DNA of 64,000 bases from Odiellus spinosus (taxonomy: Eukaryota; Arthropoda; Arachnida; Opiliones; Phalangiidae), in assembly GCA_963920705.1 (NCBI GenBank), contig OY987228.1, positions 14,987,187 through 15,051,186 of the forward strand, written 5' to 3'. The notes beneath the pieces were generated by a model. The model saw only the letters and a list, made by a program, of their open reading frames with translations, had not been told where the DNA came from and did no database searches. How positions within the stretch are numbered: the first letter of the stretch is position 1; every line of letters begins with the position of its first letter. The position numbers and the translations under genes are program-made. Positions 40,525 through 53,932 of the stretch are shown piece by piece.

Positions 40525-43500
40525 CATATGAGTTATGGTTATAGGAATGCATTTACTAAAAAGAGTACACAGTGAAACATAAGCAGCAATTGAAAGAAAA
40601 AAATAACAATAAGGTCAAAATTACTCTCTCGAAGTATATAGGTGCCCCCAAAGAGTTTAATAGCTACGTAAATCTACCTCAATCTCAAGATCGACTGCGC
40701 AAAACGTGTATGTAAACTTCATGATGGAAACTATATTCGTCACCGCGAAGCAAAACAATACAAGAGACGGGCCTTAAATTGTACGTGATACAAGAACAGA
40801 GCAACTAATCACTCCCTGTATACAAGAGGCCCAAATCCGGATGTCGTTGGTACCCTCTTGAATATATAGTTTTAATGTCTTCGGGGTGATGAACCTCTCT
40901 TCCTGTTCTAGAACGTTAAATTCGATCCAGAGAAACGAATTGTACAATGCAGGAGTTTGGCGTCGATAACGCCATCTTAACACGCTTCTTGGAAGCAAAG
41001 TAAGGCCTATACTTATCCTATCAGTGATAGAGGAGATGAAAAATTTTAAGCTTACACCTTTTATAGCGAAGCTCTTTGGGATGAAGTGTTTTACGAGGAG
41101 TAAAAAGTTTTCATTAAAATTTTAAGGCACGATCGTGAAAAAAAATATGATTTGTATTAATGGCGTAGCGTAGTGAGCCGATGGTATTAACTTCACTCTT
41201 CGAGAAAATCGTAAAATTGTGGAAAATTGCGTGACCAATGGAAGACTGATAAAAATACTTTTTTTGGGAAGTTTTGGTTTAATACTTTAATATTCCTTTG
41301 GGAAATTAGAAGCCAAGCTTCTGATTTAATAGAAAATACTTCTAACTGAAAATTGGAGCTCAGTCGTAAATCTTGATTCGAAGAAAAATTAAGAATGTTG
41401 AAAAATGGTAAAGTTTAGGAGAAATATATATGTTGAACAGGGAATAATAAATGTCGTCTGCTTGTAATTTACTAACACCATAAAGTTACTACTATACTAA
41501 AGTAACAACCTTGGAAAGAACCTAAATTAGACAAGAGTTCAATTAACATCGTTCTTTCCTAGCTTGGAAAAAAGTAATATGGAAACCAACCCGCCAAACA
41601 AACGGCATTTGTTTAGGGATGTTTTTATCGTCCGCTTATAGCTACATAACGTTTTTCTTGGGTTTTTAATGTAAGAAATAACCAAGGAAAAAAATTTAAA
41701 ATGTTGGGAATAGGGAGAGCGCAAAGGGTCAAGGAAAAATCTAAGTAACGTTTTAGAGCCCCCTTATTGGGGGAATGTTTCAAAGGGCGAATAACACGAT
41801 TCCCCCAAAATGGAGGAATAATACTGTGGTGTGGGATAGAAATCTCTGGCAGTGCAAGTTCAGGATAGCCTTATATTTAAAATTATAATACCCTTTTAAA
41901 AAAAACTCTTGCCCAAGGTGATGAAATTTAAGTATTATTAAAATAAATTATTGACTAGATTAATAAATAGAAGTTCTGGGGAGCTTTCGAATGTGAAAGT
42001 TCCTTTTCAGCCCAAAAATATCATAATATGCAGTAGCAGTCTCGTTAATAATTTATTTTAATATAAAAATAAAATTTAAAACCTATTGAAAGTACGAATC
42101 AAAGAATAGAAATTTATTCAATGCCATAAAAAGAACAAACGCCTAGATTTTGAAAATATATTATTTTCCACGTATCATTTGAAAGTGGTTCGCTACGCTT
42201 ATTCATTTTAAATCTACGTTTCTTTCGGATATGGAAAATTTCAAACAATGCCAGATTAAAATGAGATGGTAAAAGAAAAGAGAAAAACGTCGGAAAATGG
42301 GCGTTTTTCGTAACAATCAATCCAAGATCTTTCTTCCCTTTTTACGTTAGGAGTGGAATTAAGACTCGTGTCGAAAGCCTTAGTAACAAGAAATATAGCG
42401 AAAAGATCTACCCACCCCTAAAAAGGCTAAAACTCAGATCCAATCCAACCCTAACATGGCAAAAGGGCGCTCTAGAATTGTCCTAAAAGGATGGGAACAA
42501 AGGAAGTGTTAGGCGCCTCGTAACTCGTTAGGAAACTGCTTGTCTAAACGCGAGAACAATGAAATTGAATGAACACAAAATTCCTGTCGTTCTCTGTCGC
42601 TCGCTAAAACTTTCCCTTTTGAAATTCAACTGTCGTATTGAATATCGGAGAAGGGGAGAGCGATTATTTGAAGGAAATTTCAAACAATCGCTGGGATCGA
42701 ATTCCGACCATGAATTTTATGAAATTAGATATTTTTCTCTAAAACTAAAATGAGCGTACGTGATTGGTTTAGAATTAAACTCAGTTACAACCTCGGAAGA
42801 TGTATTTTTCCCTATAGAAATCAGTTTCTATAATGAAATACGTGAATTTACATTTTTTTGACTTCATGATAGACGGGCCGGGATATAAACGTTAAATTTG
42901 GTTCAATATGGAACTAAATAAACGAGTCATGAATTATAAGCTTATGTTTTCCCTAAAGCTATAATAAAGACAAGCTAATCAAATTAAGACTCAATTTATC
43001 ATTAAATACTATGATAAAGAAACCAGAGTCCATTTGCTGAAAACTAACTTAGATTGAAACCATGGATGTGTTGGGGTATTCAAAAAGCTATTCATACAAA
43101 ACCTCGGAGAAGAAAGCATTCAGTGAGAACTTCCTTTTAAATACCGAGTGTAGTATCGGTAGCATAGACCATTGGAGCCCCCCTCCCCCATCTTTTGGGC
43201 TAAAGAAGGAATCTACACGATTTAAAGCTATTAGAAGATGACAGGTTACATTTATCTCATTGGTTGGGAGGCAATTAATCGTGGTCCCCATAGTCGATAA
43301 GAGTGGGCTAAGAGTCTGTTTCAAATTTAAAAAATATATATTCAGACTTTTCCTCCTGTTCGAAGAGTAACATAGTCGAGTCAGTGCGATTTAAAATTCC
43401 AGGCTGAAATCTCATAAAGATAAAAGGAATGGCCCCCCGCATTCAATTCAATGTAAATCCAGCTTGAGCCGGATTATACGTCGGGATGGAAGAGGAATAA

Positions 43501-44220
43501 GAAGGTTTAGGGTATTATTCCTCGGCGTCATAACAAAATCCCAACAGCGTTAATTCCATCTTGTTAGGGCTTCTTAATAAGATTTTCTTCCTTGACGCGC
43601 TTGACTCGCTCCCAAAAGAGGAAAACATCACGGTGCGTGGCCTCGGTATGGAACTTTTAACACGCTTAAGGCCTTCTACTACTAGTTTTCTCGCTTCTAA
43701 AATCCGACCATCCATAAGGCGCGTAATAAGGAAAAAGATGCCCTCTTTCCTACGATATCTTCCTAAGAAAAACACGGGAATATATTTTCTTATGGAAATT
43801 TTTTGAAGTGGGGGGTTCAAAAACGTCGGAACGGTCGAGCGACGTATCCGGGATTTTCAACGTAAAACGCCGTTGGCGCCTTTTCGATCGCCCAACTCGG
43901 ACGACGAGACTCGAAAAGAACCCCACTATCTACCCTCCCTCTAGAAAAAGACGACTACTGGGATTCAAAATAAACATTTCTAACGCAGGAAATCAAATTA
44001 GAATCCGTTTGGGGTCGCCAAGTTATAAATAAGGGCGAACAAAAGGAGGAGAGGAACGGATGCAAAATATTTTTCTTTAATTCTCGTATCTTGATATTAA
44101 AAGGATGGTGAAGCGGAATTTTTCATAGTCATTGGGATAGATTTATTTACACACAACGATGGTGACCTTATCAATCAAGGCTATATAGGGTTAAAGTTGT
44201 GAATATTGTTGCCCCTAAAT
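40525..44220. other. intron 1, fourth part, nothing firmly recognised
   Basis: AT-rich intronic sequence. Around 43515-44032 the base composition is more balanced and open frames exist on both strands, including one of about 100 codons on the minus strand. I recognise no family, so no gene is called there. Confidence 0.5.
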
Positions 44221-44630
44221 ATACAAGGCCCCTTCGTAAGCCTAAAGATTGCAAAACAAGATATAGAATAGGCATTGAATTCTATCCCCTTAAAATAAAC
44301 CCGAATCAAGAAAAATCCCTTCGCAAGCCCCTAATATTGCGAAACAGTATATCTACAAGAAATAGGCCTTAAATTCTATTAAAACTCAGGTTCGAGTTCC
44401 GTACTGTTCCCATTAAATAAACCCCAATCAAGTAAACACCCCTTCGCAAACTCCCAATATTGCGAAACAGTCTCTACAAGAAATATGCCTTTAAATTCTA
44501 TTAAAATACAGGTTTGTGTTGCATATTGTTCCCTTTAATTCAAATCAAGTAAAGACCCGTTCACAAGCCCAAGATTGCGAAACAGTCTCTACAAGAAATA
44601 GGCCTTAAATTCAAACAACTTAAATTCATA
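44221..44630. repeat. tandem repeat, ~115 bp unit, about four copies
   Basis: The phrases 'ccccttcgcaag', 'attgcgaaacagt', 'ctacaagaaatagg', 'ccttaaattctat' and 'caggtt..gttcc' recur in the same order with a period of roughly 110-120 bp. The first copy is the most diverged and the last is truncated after 'ccttaaattcaaac'. Non-coding satellite-like array. Confidence 0.8.
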
Positions 44631-44639
44631 CAACTTTAT

Positions 44640-47600
44640 GATGAAATATATATTTTTCCTGATTCACCATCGTTTTATAATAGGGTAACTAAAGGGTAAA
44701 TTTCCAATGTTGCTACACGAGCGAACTACGATTCGACTAGGCAATTTTGAAGAGTGCCAGAGAATAAAAATTGGCGAAGAAGGAAGCTATATTATACATT
44801 CATGCAGTCGATAAAATCGTCAACAGGTTCAACTTGAATGGAAAAAGTTGGAATATTTATCAGTAAAACTCCATTTTTTGCCTATCGATCAGAATGAATG
44901 GAGGAACTATATTTGAAGGAATTTCCCACTCGCAGTTAAAAGCGATAAAGGGCCGAATAAATCATATACCGGCACTGAATATAAATGCATTCCAATAACC
45001 GCTGACTCCGCTCCTATTTTCTGTTTTTCGATCACCATTTTTACCAACCTCAAAAGATGGAAAAATACTACGTTTTGAATTGTAAAAAAACTTACAGTAA
45101 ATTTATAGCAAATTCAAGATTGCCTTTGGGTTAGTAAAAATAGTCCGTTACGAATGAAAGCTCAATATAAGGTTTCAAATGGATCTTCTCATATACACTT
45201 GATTGAAAATAACCGAGTTTAACCCTAAATTTCAATCACGTCGTTCAAATAAGCAGACGACATTTATAAAGTGATCAGTACATTAAAAGGGGTTTGTACA
45301 TTACGTTATTATTTACATTTAGTTCAAAAGTATATTTATTGGTCACTTAACAGCGCGATAATTTTAGGGAAACGTCCCATATCCTAACTTTCTCCCTGTT
45401 GAAAATTAAAAATGGAATAGACTATGGAAACAGGGTTCGTACAAATATTTTTAAAATTATTTCCCATGGTTTTCCCTGATCATTTTTCTATAAATTATCA
45501 GACCATTTTTCAATACTTCCCATGACGTTTCTCATTTTGAGAAACAATTTTCCGATTCCGTATAAAAAATTCGGTTAAAAATATTACTAGCTTAGTAACT
45601 GTTACAAATCACCACCTTTTTCCCTGAGTTTCACCCAAAAAAATAGATTTCCCTGACTTTTTCCCGACCTTTCGGGACTATTTTCAACTTCCCTGGGAAA
45701 AAAATATAGGAATTTCATGAAATAAAGAATAAATATACGTAAAAACCAACCAATGAGAGACACGACAAATCCATTTGTCCAGACTATATATAGATATGAG
45801 AAGTAGACTCAAATTAAAGTATCCTATAAGATCTAATTAAACCTTACGTATAATTGAAAGAAGGAAATTAGAGCTAAACAGAAAGACGACGTATAAAAAA
45901 GAAAATATGGCTCCTCTAAACCCCTTTAACGGCTATTTCTGGGGTTGCTAAGCAAAATGGACTCTTTAAATAAGACGAGAGAGATCTGGAGTATAAGAAA
46001 AAGATGCACTCTAATTCGAGAGGGAGACAGAATGGTTGAAGAGGAAAACCTATTTCATATACTCAGTTACATTCCGAGAACGTATCCTTAATTCGATTAG
46101 AAAACAGCTTTTTAATGGAAACTTGGATGCGTTTCAAGGTTGTACTTAAGTATATTTACTGAAGTAAGAACTCCTCACTATTTTAATGGAAAGAGTCCTT
46201 TCTAGCTTCAAGCATTCCTGTACATTCAGATACCTTTCTTCGCGGGGGCGAAAATACTCGGCGTTCCAACATCCGAAGGGAAAAGGGTGAAAGAAACGGA
46301 AGGATTTTAGTGGTAGTGTTCGTACACATAGCGTAAACTATTAGGGAGAAGAAATCTCTAGAGGGATTAAGGCTTAAGAATCCCCCCACCCCCCTTGCAA
46401 AAAGAAATAAGCTTGGGTTAAGCCTATAAAACGCAAAGGGAAAATAAAAATGGAGAGGTTTTCAGGTTTCCCCATTTCCAATTTAAAGGAAAACTATCAC
46501 TAAACGTCCATTTAAAGGTAAAAGGCTTGATTAAAAAGACTATTTAAAATAAGAGAGGTCAATATTTAAAGTTCGACAAATACCGTACAACAAGTAGTTT
46601 CTAAGTATGATTTAAAAATTGGAATATTAGTAGATTACTACAAGCAAACTGCAGATTAAACTGGTATACAACCATACTTGCGAGTTAAAGTATGTGTATG
46701 GTAGTTTCATTTGAAATAAGTCTGAGTCAGAATATGAAACCGAATAAAGAAGACTCTCCCTTTAGGTTAACTCAAATTGAGCAAATATTTTGGAAACCGT
46801 AGTATTGGCCCCTAATTTTTAAGAAATATTAAGTCGTTAAGTTAAGAAGCTAAAAATAGGACTCTGAAGGAGGGAAAAACTTGAATTTATTTTCATCGTT
46901 TCAAAGAAAACCCCAGGGCAGTCTGAGTAGATCGTGAGAGAGAAAAAAAGAGGGCGATTGGAACTTTTTCGATATAAATGAGTTTGTTGGCTATTTTGTC
47001 GGATCTCCGTGGAGTATTTCCGGGCCATTCAGCGTGCCTTCAACGAACCGTACCCCCATTCCCTCTATATAAGAACCAAGAAATAAAGAGAGTGAGCCGA
47101 GGGGGGGGGGGCATTTTTAAGAAGAAAAGGCAGAGGCTGGTGGTTGAAAAACTGTCCCTGGGCCCGAATGGTGGTCGGTCAGCATCTCTTCTTATTCCTT
47201 CTCGCCGCATCCCATTTTTCGAGGGACTGCATCGAGGGAGCAACAACCGTAAAGTTGGTACGGCGATGGGGACCTCGAGACGACTCCCAAGATGAATTAA
47301 ATCTCTTTAGACCTTTATCTTACATTTTTTTTTCCTATACTCCCTGAGGAAGTCTTCCCCTAACGTTTTCTCCAACTTATAGCCTATTTCAACCTTCTTT
47401 TGTTTCAGTTAACTATTTTATCTAATACAACCCACTCTAAAAGTTTAAAGAACATAACCATAAACGCGTTTTCTATTAGATTTAACATTATGTATTAATC
47501 AGACATAGGATCCCAATAAAAGATTTCCCGTGGTTTTCAGGAGCGAGTCTTTAACAACAGATTAAGGCATATACCATATATGAACTACTTCGTTAATTCA

Positions 47601-48576
47601 TTAAGATAATTAAAGGGCAAGTAAAGCGCGGAACGAGATCTATCTTTTCAGGTCGGTGGGTTCTCCTTTTAAATTGAAAGCCAGTTGTTTTACTGCCTTT
47701 TAATCGATTTATCTAGAGATAATATTTATAAAACCGATTAATTTTATATATAAATGCTTTGTTTAACTCAGCTTAGGAAATATTAAAACCCAAGGGCTAT
47801 TATTAAATACGGAAATGCTTCGTCGAAAAACTTGTATATATAAATATACAAATTTAAATTCTAGTGAAACGAAACTGTGTTTTTTAATTAGGTTCATAAT
47901 AATAAACTAAATTTGATATACATTATTCATAAGGTAAGCTTCCAGCTTTCATTTAGCCATATTTTGGGTAAATTGCATAAGTAGAAAGATTTTGGAGGGG
48001 GGAGCGAATGAGACTTTGTTTCTTTTTTTTTTTTTTTTTCTGTAAAGAAAGGTTGGTAATGGTAGACAAAGAGATGACAAAGAACATCACTGTGACAAAC
48101 GAGAATCATTTTCGTTTGGGGAAAAAGAATAAAAGAATTAGGAAGAGGGAGAAACGTTAGTTTTAAGAAACAATCTCATTTTAGGTTAAACGATTTCGTT
48201 CTATAAATACGTAGAAAAAACATTTCCCTGAACTGTATTCCTATTAAAGCTAGAAAACGAAAGAATAGAGAAAGAAGAAAAAACTATCATCTGGAGAATA
48301 GTAATTACATTAAAAGAGATCAAATTAATTTAAAGGGTTTCTTGCGAAGAAAAGAAATTACATTCCCAAAAAAAATTTTTTTTCCTAACATATCCCTTTC
48401 CTTTTAAATGATGATTTGACCAAGAAAACACCTGCGTGACATAAAAGTTAAGTAATTTCATTTTTAAAATTTGAATAAAATATACTTGTACGTCTCCCTC
48501 TAACTATTATCTAAGTATGTATATATAATTAACATAAGTAAAGAATAATTTGTATATTTTTTAAAGGGAAACTAAG
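44640..48576. other. intron 1, fifth part
   Basis: AT-rich intronic DNA with one recognisable repeat remnant (45395-45710) and a pyrimidine/purine-biased patch near 47.0-47.3 kb in which open frames overlap on both strands. No exon was recognised. Confidence 0.5.
45395..45710. repeat. CCCTGA-rich dispersed repeat
   Basis: It contains spaced phrases 'ctccctgttgaaaat', 'ttttccctgatcattttt', 'tttccctgactttttcccga', 'cctttcgggactattttcaa' and 'cttccctgggaaaa'. This wording is common in decayed non-autonomous DNA transposons of invertebrates, so I infer a relic of that kind. The boundaries are approximate and I could not define inverted ends. A weaker relative lies at 16555-16690. Confidence 0.5.
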
Positions 48577-48965
48577 AGTGAAAAATGGAACGGCTTTTGA
48601 ATATATTTCAGAATCTGCACATTAAATACTTTCATAATTATAAGTGACCTTTAAGTGCTTAATTTAAATTTAAGTTGAGTTTGAATTTCATATATCCACC
48701 AACAGAACTACCAACAGATAGTTAAACTTATCTGTGCAGTTGAAGGTTGGTGCCATTGGGTTTACAATGAGGGGGCAGACACTCGTGAACTCAGGTGTAC
48801 AAAATTTTTGAACTCTTTACACTATCAAAGCTGAAAGTTCATAAAAGTTCGAACTCAATGCACTGTCAAAGCTGTCAAGCGTGTCGGACCCCTCGGCTTA
48901 CAATTCACTTGCATTCAAACTAAACTAAACTTTTAAATAAAAATTAATTTAAGCACTAAAAAGTG
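48577..48965. repeat. foldback repeat with nested hairpin
   Basis: The block at 48577-48631 matches 35294-35345. Next to it, an arm at about 48642-48690 ('aagtgcttaattt', 'gagtttgaat') is inverted at about 48911-48965 ('attcaaacta', 'aatttaagcactaaa'). Between them is a shorter hairpin built from 'caccaac' and 'gttggtg' with inner 'acagata' and 'tatctgt'. The arms are imperfect, as in an old MITE. Confidence 0.5.
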
Positions 48966-51600
48966 TCCAATAACTGTGAAAAGCCTGGCGATCCCCAAAA
49001 TTAACAGGAACCCGAGTTTCATTGTTATCTCATTAAAGATCTAGTCTGCATTCCATTCAAGATCGTAAATCAGTTTCTCGTAATGCAATAGGTCTAACCA
49101 AGCTCAGTTCAGTATTCTCCCAGTTTGATTAAAAGACCCAAATACTCGTAGACGTACGAGTTATAAAAAAATGGAAGAACGCACGAAAACTACTTTTACA
49201 TTAATTTTCCTACACACAACGTCGTTTTTGAAGTCTAGTCCAAAGGGTGTACAGAATACACAAACTGGATAAATAAAATAGACCAAGATTGGACATACAA
49301 AACTGAAGAAATGTTCCCTAGAATTCCCTTTCGCCTACGTAAGCGAGAAATTTAACCTACGGAAAAAATAAACACAAAAAACCTTGGGGTTGGTTTTCCC
49401 GAGTTTTTCACGTACACAATATTCAGATGACAAGATAAAATAAATTTCCGCTTTAGAGAGTCCTTTTTACTTTAAGTTGGAAAAAACTAGGGAAAGAGTA
49501 AAGAAAACCTAAACCCGACAACGCGTGTTTTGCCTAAGAAAACGATGGGAGTTTAAAACTGAACTAGGGGGATCGTGACAAATAAGGGGGGTATTTCGAT
49601 ATTATAAGATTTTCAAGCCTCTGGAACTCCAAAACCTTTACTGTTTTTTCCAAGAGGTAGGAAGAGGAAATAAAATTTCCTAGACACGTTTTTTTCGTCT
49701 TCTGACTCTTTCCTTTTCTCTGGGACGACCAACATCCGTGTCTGGAATATAAGTTTATACTCTATGGGGTTTAAAGACGGGGACGAGTCTAGACCAAAGA
49801 CTATTAAGAGTAGCTACGATATAGACTGGAAACTTGCGCTTAAAAAAATGTTGACTCAAGGGCGACATCTAGAATTGTTGTAGAAAAGGCGAGGGCTTCA
49901 TAACAAGGTTATTCATGGAGATGAAGTTCGATACAACTTGCAACCTTCACTAATATTCTATTCGAAGTTTCGACCATTATTGACAATTTCACCTTCAATT
50001 GGCAGAGATAAATGGAATAGGCTATAATGACAATTTTTTTAAGTCTAAAATTAGCCAGTGATATGTGGTTCAATCACCCCCAAATGGTCAAATTCTTAAA
50101 ATAAGTAATAATTTAGCTTAATTAATAAAATATTTCAAAACTAGTAAACGCTGATCAGCGCTGTCTACGTAAATAAACGATAAAAATTCAATAACTTTAA
50201 ATTGTTTTATCTAGGTTCAATGTATAAGAAAAACTATAGTTTTCACGCTAAACTTATACGTATATCCTTTAGTCATTACACACCAGGGAATTCGGTCAAA
50301 ATTGGATACTCTCTGCGTCTAAACTATATATAGGAGACCTCATTAATCAAAGCGGTTAAAATTAATCCCAGGCTATTACTTAAACTTGTTATAAGCTCTA
50401 ATACGCAGGCTTGGCATTCAATTAGACAGGTTCAAATTGGCGCGTTCTCTTCCATCTTCCTTCCCAGCCTAGAACACCGATTCCCATCACTCTCTCTCCC
50501 GGCCCAACATACATCGCCCATTGCCTACTAACCCCCCTTCTCCATTTACATCGCCGATACATCGGCGGAGTTCCCTACATACACATATACATACATACTC
50601 GTCAAGTCCGACGTCCTATCCAAGAACCAGAAGGCTTAAAATACTTTGAAGTATCGATTAAAGAGGAAGTGAAAGTGACAATAAAGGAGCATTTGGTCTA
50701 CGAAGGTTTCCCTAAAACCTAAGATTAAATGGAATATAATTCTCTAGTTCCAAACTGGATGGTAACGTATAATATTCTGGGAAACTGGCACTAGTTACTT
50801 TAGGAAATAAGACTAGCCTTAGCAGACGATTTTGCAAATTGGTTTATACTCTCTTTGAAGGAAACAACACTGTACACAAAAGCCCAACCTTCACAGTACA
50901 TACTTAACCAGCGCCACCCCTGCCCCGTGATGGAAAATGTGCGATTTTCTAGTTAGCTCAACAAAACAATTAGGGAACAAATTGCGCGAATCCTTTTAAG
51001 ATATATAAAGACTATGTTTGAAATAAAACACCACAATTGAACAATTCAAAACTTAATATATATGCGTGTAAGTACAGCAGCTGTATCCGAGTTCTCGATA
51101 AATAATGCATTTTAAAAGTTTTCTTAAAGGGATATGATGAACGCTTTAAAATGTGCATTAAAGCATTAAAGGCAGAATGCAATTCGACAAGCTATCTTGA
51201 GTTTTTGCTATTGATTCCTAATCCTCTTGTAAAATATTTGCTAAAAAATTAGGCTTAGAATCATTTTTTTAACTTCATCAGAAATTAGGCTTAACAGTAA
51301 TCCACGGAGAGTTTCAAAAGAGGCTTAAATAATAATGCACTCTGCAGATTTATGGGAAAGCCAAAGACTACTTATTTAAAACATTGGCTTAATTAACCTT
51401 TAAGAAATAAACTAACGGTTCTAAATAATCGTTAATGTCATTTGAAAATTTCAATGACATCTAGTAATTTTTCACAATACACTAAACCTTAATTCCCCCT
51501 AACCAAAGACTAATAACAGAAGCCGATTTAACCCTCCTTTGAAGTCTCTTACTCCCGGGTCTTGTCTACCCCTCTCTGTATGGGTTAGTTTCACTAATAA
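48966..51600. other. intron 1, sixth part, little recognised
   Basis: AT-rich intronic DNA, apart from a probable decayed relative of the TTAA element at 51166-51345. A more GC-rich stretch near 50.43-50.60 kb contains repeated 'acatacatcgcc'-like words but no identifiable exon. Confidence 0.5.
51166..51345. mobile_element. decayed relative of the TTAA foldback element
   Basis: The left end reads 'ttaaaggcagaatgcaattc', similar to the ends of the elements at 8842 and 34069. The interior has 'gattcctaatcctcttg', 'attaggcttagaatca' and 'attaggcttaacagtaatcc', paralleling 'aataggcttaactggattca' in those copies. The right side has 'ataatgcactctgcag', which resembles the degraded inverted end. 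Several mismatches and missing segments make the boundaries uncertain. Confidence 0.45.
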
Positions 51601-51604
51601 CAGG

Positions 51605-52515
51605 GCTGGCGTTATTATAGAAATATTTCGGTAAAAACTTTAACGATACCTTCAACGGGACTCGATGACAAAGACGCGTAGCAGTAGGGTGATGAAAATC
51701 GCTCGACTGAAATGTTTAAGTCTTCGAAGAATGTCCACATAATGAAAGAGTTCACGTAGCCAGAGATCAGGAAATCGAGGAGATGTAATTGTGAAGTCAG
51801 AAGCGGCAGAAATGGGTTATTTCAAACCACTTAACTGAACACTTCGAAAACTTAAATGCAGCGAGAGAAAATTAAATCAGATAAAAATCGGGCAGCATAA
51901 CGGGTTGAAATACAAGATAAGAAAGAAATTGAGATATATTGCAATCCGGTTTTATAGTTAGAGGAATAGACCTTTGTTTCTAAAACAGTGAACTTTACAG
52001 CGGGAAATATAGGTTGGCGTTTTTTTAAAAACCGGTTATGATGTAAAAAAATTAAATTCATTAATGTTTGTTTTAAATTAGAAATGAGTTTTCCTAAGGG
52101 TCAAAAACAAAGATTGATTTTTTTTTGGTGGATTACATCATAATCGAAGTTTAAAAAAAAACGCTAGCCTAATTTTAGAAAAAAAATGTCTATTTCTCTG
52201 ACTATAAAACCGGGTTGCAACATTATTGGGCTTGTTTCTTATCGTGGATTTCATGCCGTTATGCTGCCCAATTTGATCTCTGATTTAATTTTATCTCGCT
52301 GCATTTTAAGACTTCAAAGAATACCAGTCACCTTGAAATGCCGATCTCTGACACTTCTAACTTTCCGATTACGTCTCCGCGATTTCCTGATCTCTGGCTA
52401 CATTTACGGCGAAAGTTTTTCATTTCCCGGACTGCTACGCGTCTTATCATCTGGCCCATCAAGTGCTATCGTTAAGCCTTTTTTCTTAAATATTTCCATT
52501 TTTAGTTCAGGCAAA
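51605..52515. repeat. ~900 bp foldback with arms of about 350-400 bp
   Basis: The left arm is inverted in the right arm through many blocks. 'gtagccagagatcaggaaat' near 51757 pairs with 'tttcctgatctctggctac' near 52384. 'gcagcgagagaaaattaaat' near 51858 pairs with 'tttaattttatctcgctgc' near 52284. The 'cgggcagcataacgg' block near 51888 pairs with the 'cgttatgctgccc' block near 52257, and 'aagacgcgtagcagt' near 51672 pairs with 'actgctacgcgtctt' near 52431. The arms are imperfect. The open frame at 52186-52542 and the minus frame at 51852-52061 lie in opposite arms and are products of the inversion. Confidence 0.8.
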
Positions 52516-53301
52516 GAATCACTTGGATCCTATGTTAGATGACATTAACATTTAGGTTGAAAGTCTTTATGAATTGACACTAAATTCGTTTTATGATAGG
52601 CTAAAAGGTAGAGTTTTGTGAAAAAATTACTTTTTTGGGCAAGTATAATTTTAACAAGAACAATTTTTTTTTTAAATATTTTTGCACTAAGCAAGGATCC
52701 CTTTGTCTTTTATATATATGTTTACTTATAAAGAGCATCTAGGTTTGAACGCGTTACGAATTAAAGTGGAATAAGCTAGGTTGTGTAATTTAATAAACTA
52801 CAGCCTCTCTTGAAATTAAGGTGGAAAATAGGGTTGAATTTTAAGACTAAAACCCCTACGCCAATGTCTTTCCTATCCTTAACAAAAGCGTTTTCCGGAG
52901 ACAAATGTTTGCAGATAACTAGAAGAGTTTACGTCGCGTTTTATCGTATAGATAATTCCTAGCAAAGGTTTGGGAATGAAGCGAGGATGGTAGGAAAAGG
53001 TCGGTTTTAGAAGTTTCAACCGCAAAAGTGACATCAGCCTTATTATACGGAAATGACCTAACGCGTCGCTTAATTAAAACTATAGGCTTAGCTATTTCTT
53101 CGCCCTCATTCCCCCCTTCTCTTCCTTTTAGGTTTAGAAACGGATAGAGAGAGAGATGGAAGTCTCGTTAACCCCGTCTAACCCTTTATTCCTTCGTGCC
53201 CATCTCCTTATTTCCCTGGTCTCTCCGGAAAACCGTTACCATAGCACCAGCGTGTTCGGAATGTTCTAGCCGAAGCTAATTGCTAATTTCGATCCGCTCT
53301 A

Positions 53302-53324
53302 AGAGCGCCATCTGTTAGATGGCC
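53302..53324. promoter_or_regulatory. palindromic GCGCCATCT motif (CTCF-like)
   Basis: GCGCCATCT and the inverted AGATGGCC are separated by 'gtt', forming a short palindrome. The half-site resembles the insect CTCF core (AGRTGGCGC). This is motif resemblance only. Confidence 0.3.
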
Positions 53325-53932
53325 AACGTAGTAAAGGAAATGAGCTCGCGAGCAACCACGCGGGAACTATAATCAATCCCACCAAGAGTTAACAGCACGC
53401 GGAAACCTAAACGGTATCTCTGATTGGTTGGACTTCGAGTTATAGGTATGCAAAGGAGTCTCGCTTTGCTCGCGCTGACATCTCAAGGTGGAATTAGTAA
53501 TATATATTCAATTCAATCTCGAGTTGGTACCACTCGCGAAGGTAAAGGTATACTTGTTATCTTTATCTCGAAATCAACAAATTTTACAGATAACTGGTAG
53601 AATATGTTTTAAAGAGCTGCAAACTCTAGATGAAATTGACTATAAACGTAAGCTTTAGTTTCAACCTAAGTAAGCAATAAGAGTAACGGTAATTAACATA
53701 TTAAGCGCTACAATAATCTCTAACAGAGTAGTATTAAACTATATGCAAAGTTCCCGCGAACGTCAGTTCCCTGAATTCCCATTAAAAACAGGTTTTCTAT
53801 AAAATTATTATTATTATCTATAAAATTATTATTTTTATGGTTGTAACCGAGTATAAACGTTTTTAATTGGTAATTAAAATTTAAAAAGTTAAAATTTATG
53901 GAGTAGGGATAATCTACGAACACCTGTGTGTG

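Noticed and set aside
41755-41825. Short inverted words ccccttattggggg / attcccccaaaa
   Set aside because: Too short and irregular to distinguish from chance in this composition.
43515-43820. Minus-strand frame of 101 codons (contains MDGRILEARKLVVEGLKR)
   Set aside because: It overlaps an 81-codon frame on the other strand and shows no domain I recognise. A protein search would decide; no gene is claimed.
52186-52542. Open frame of 118 codons on the + strand
   Set aside because: It lies in the right arm of the foldback at 51605-52515; the matching left arm gives a different frame on the other strand, and no protein family is recognisable.
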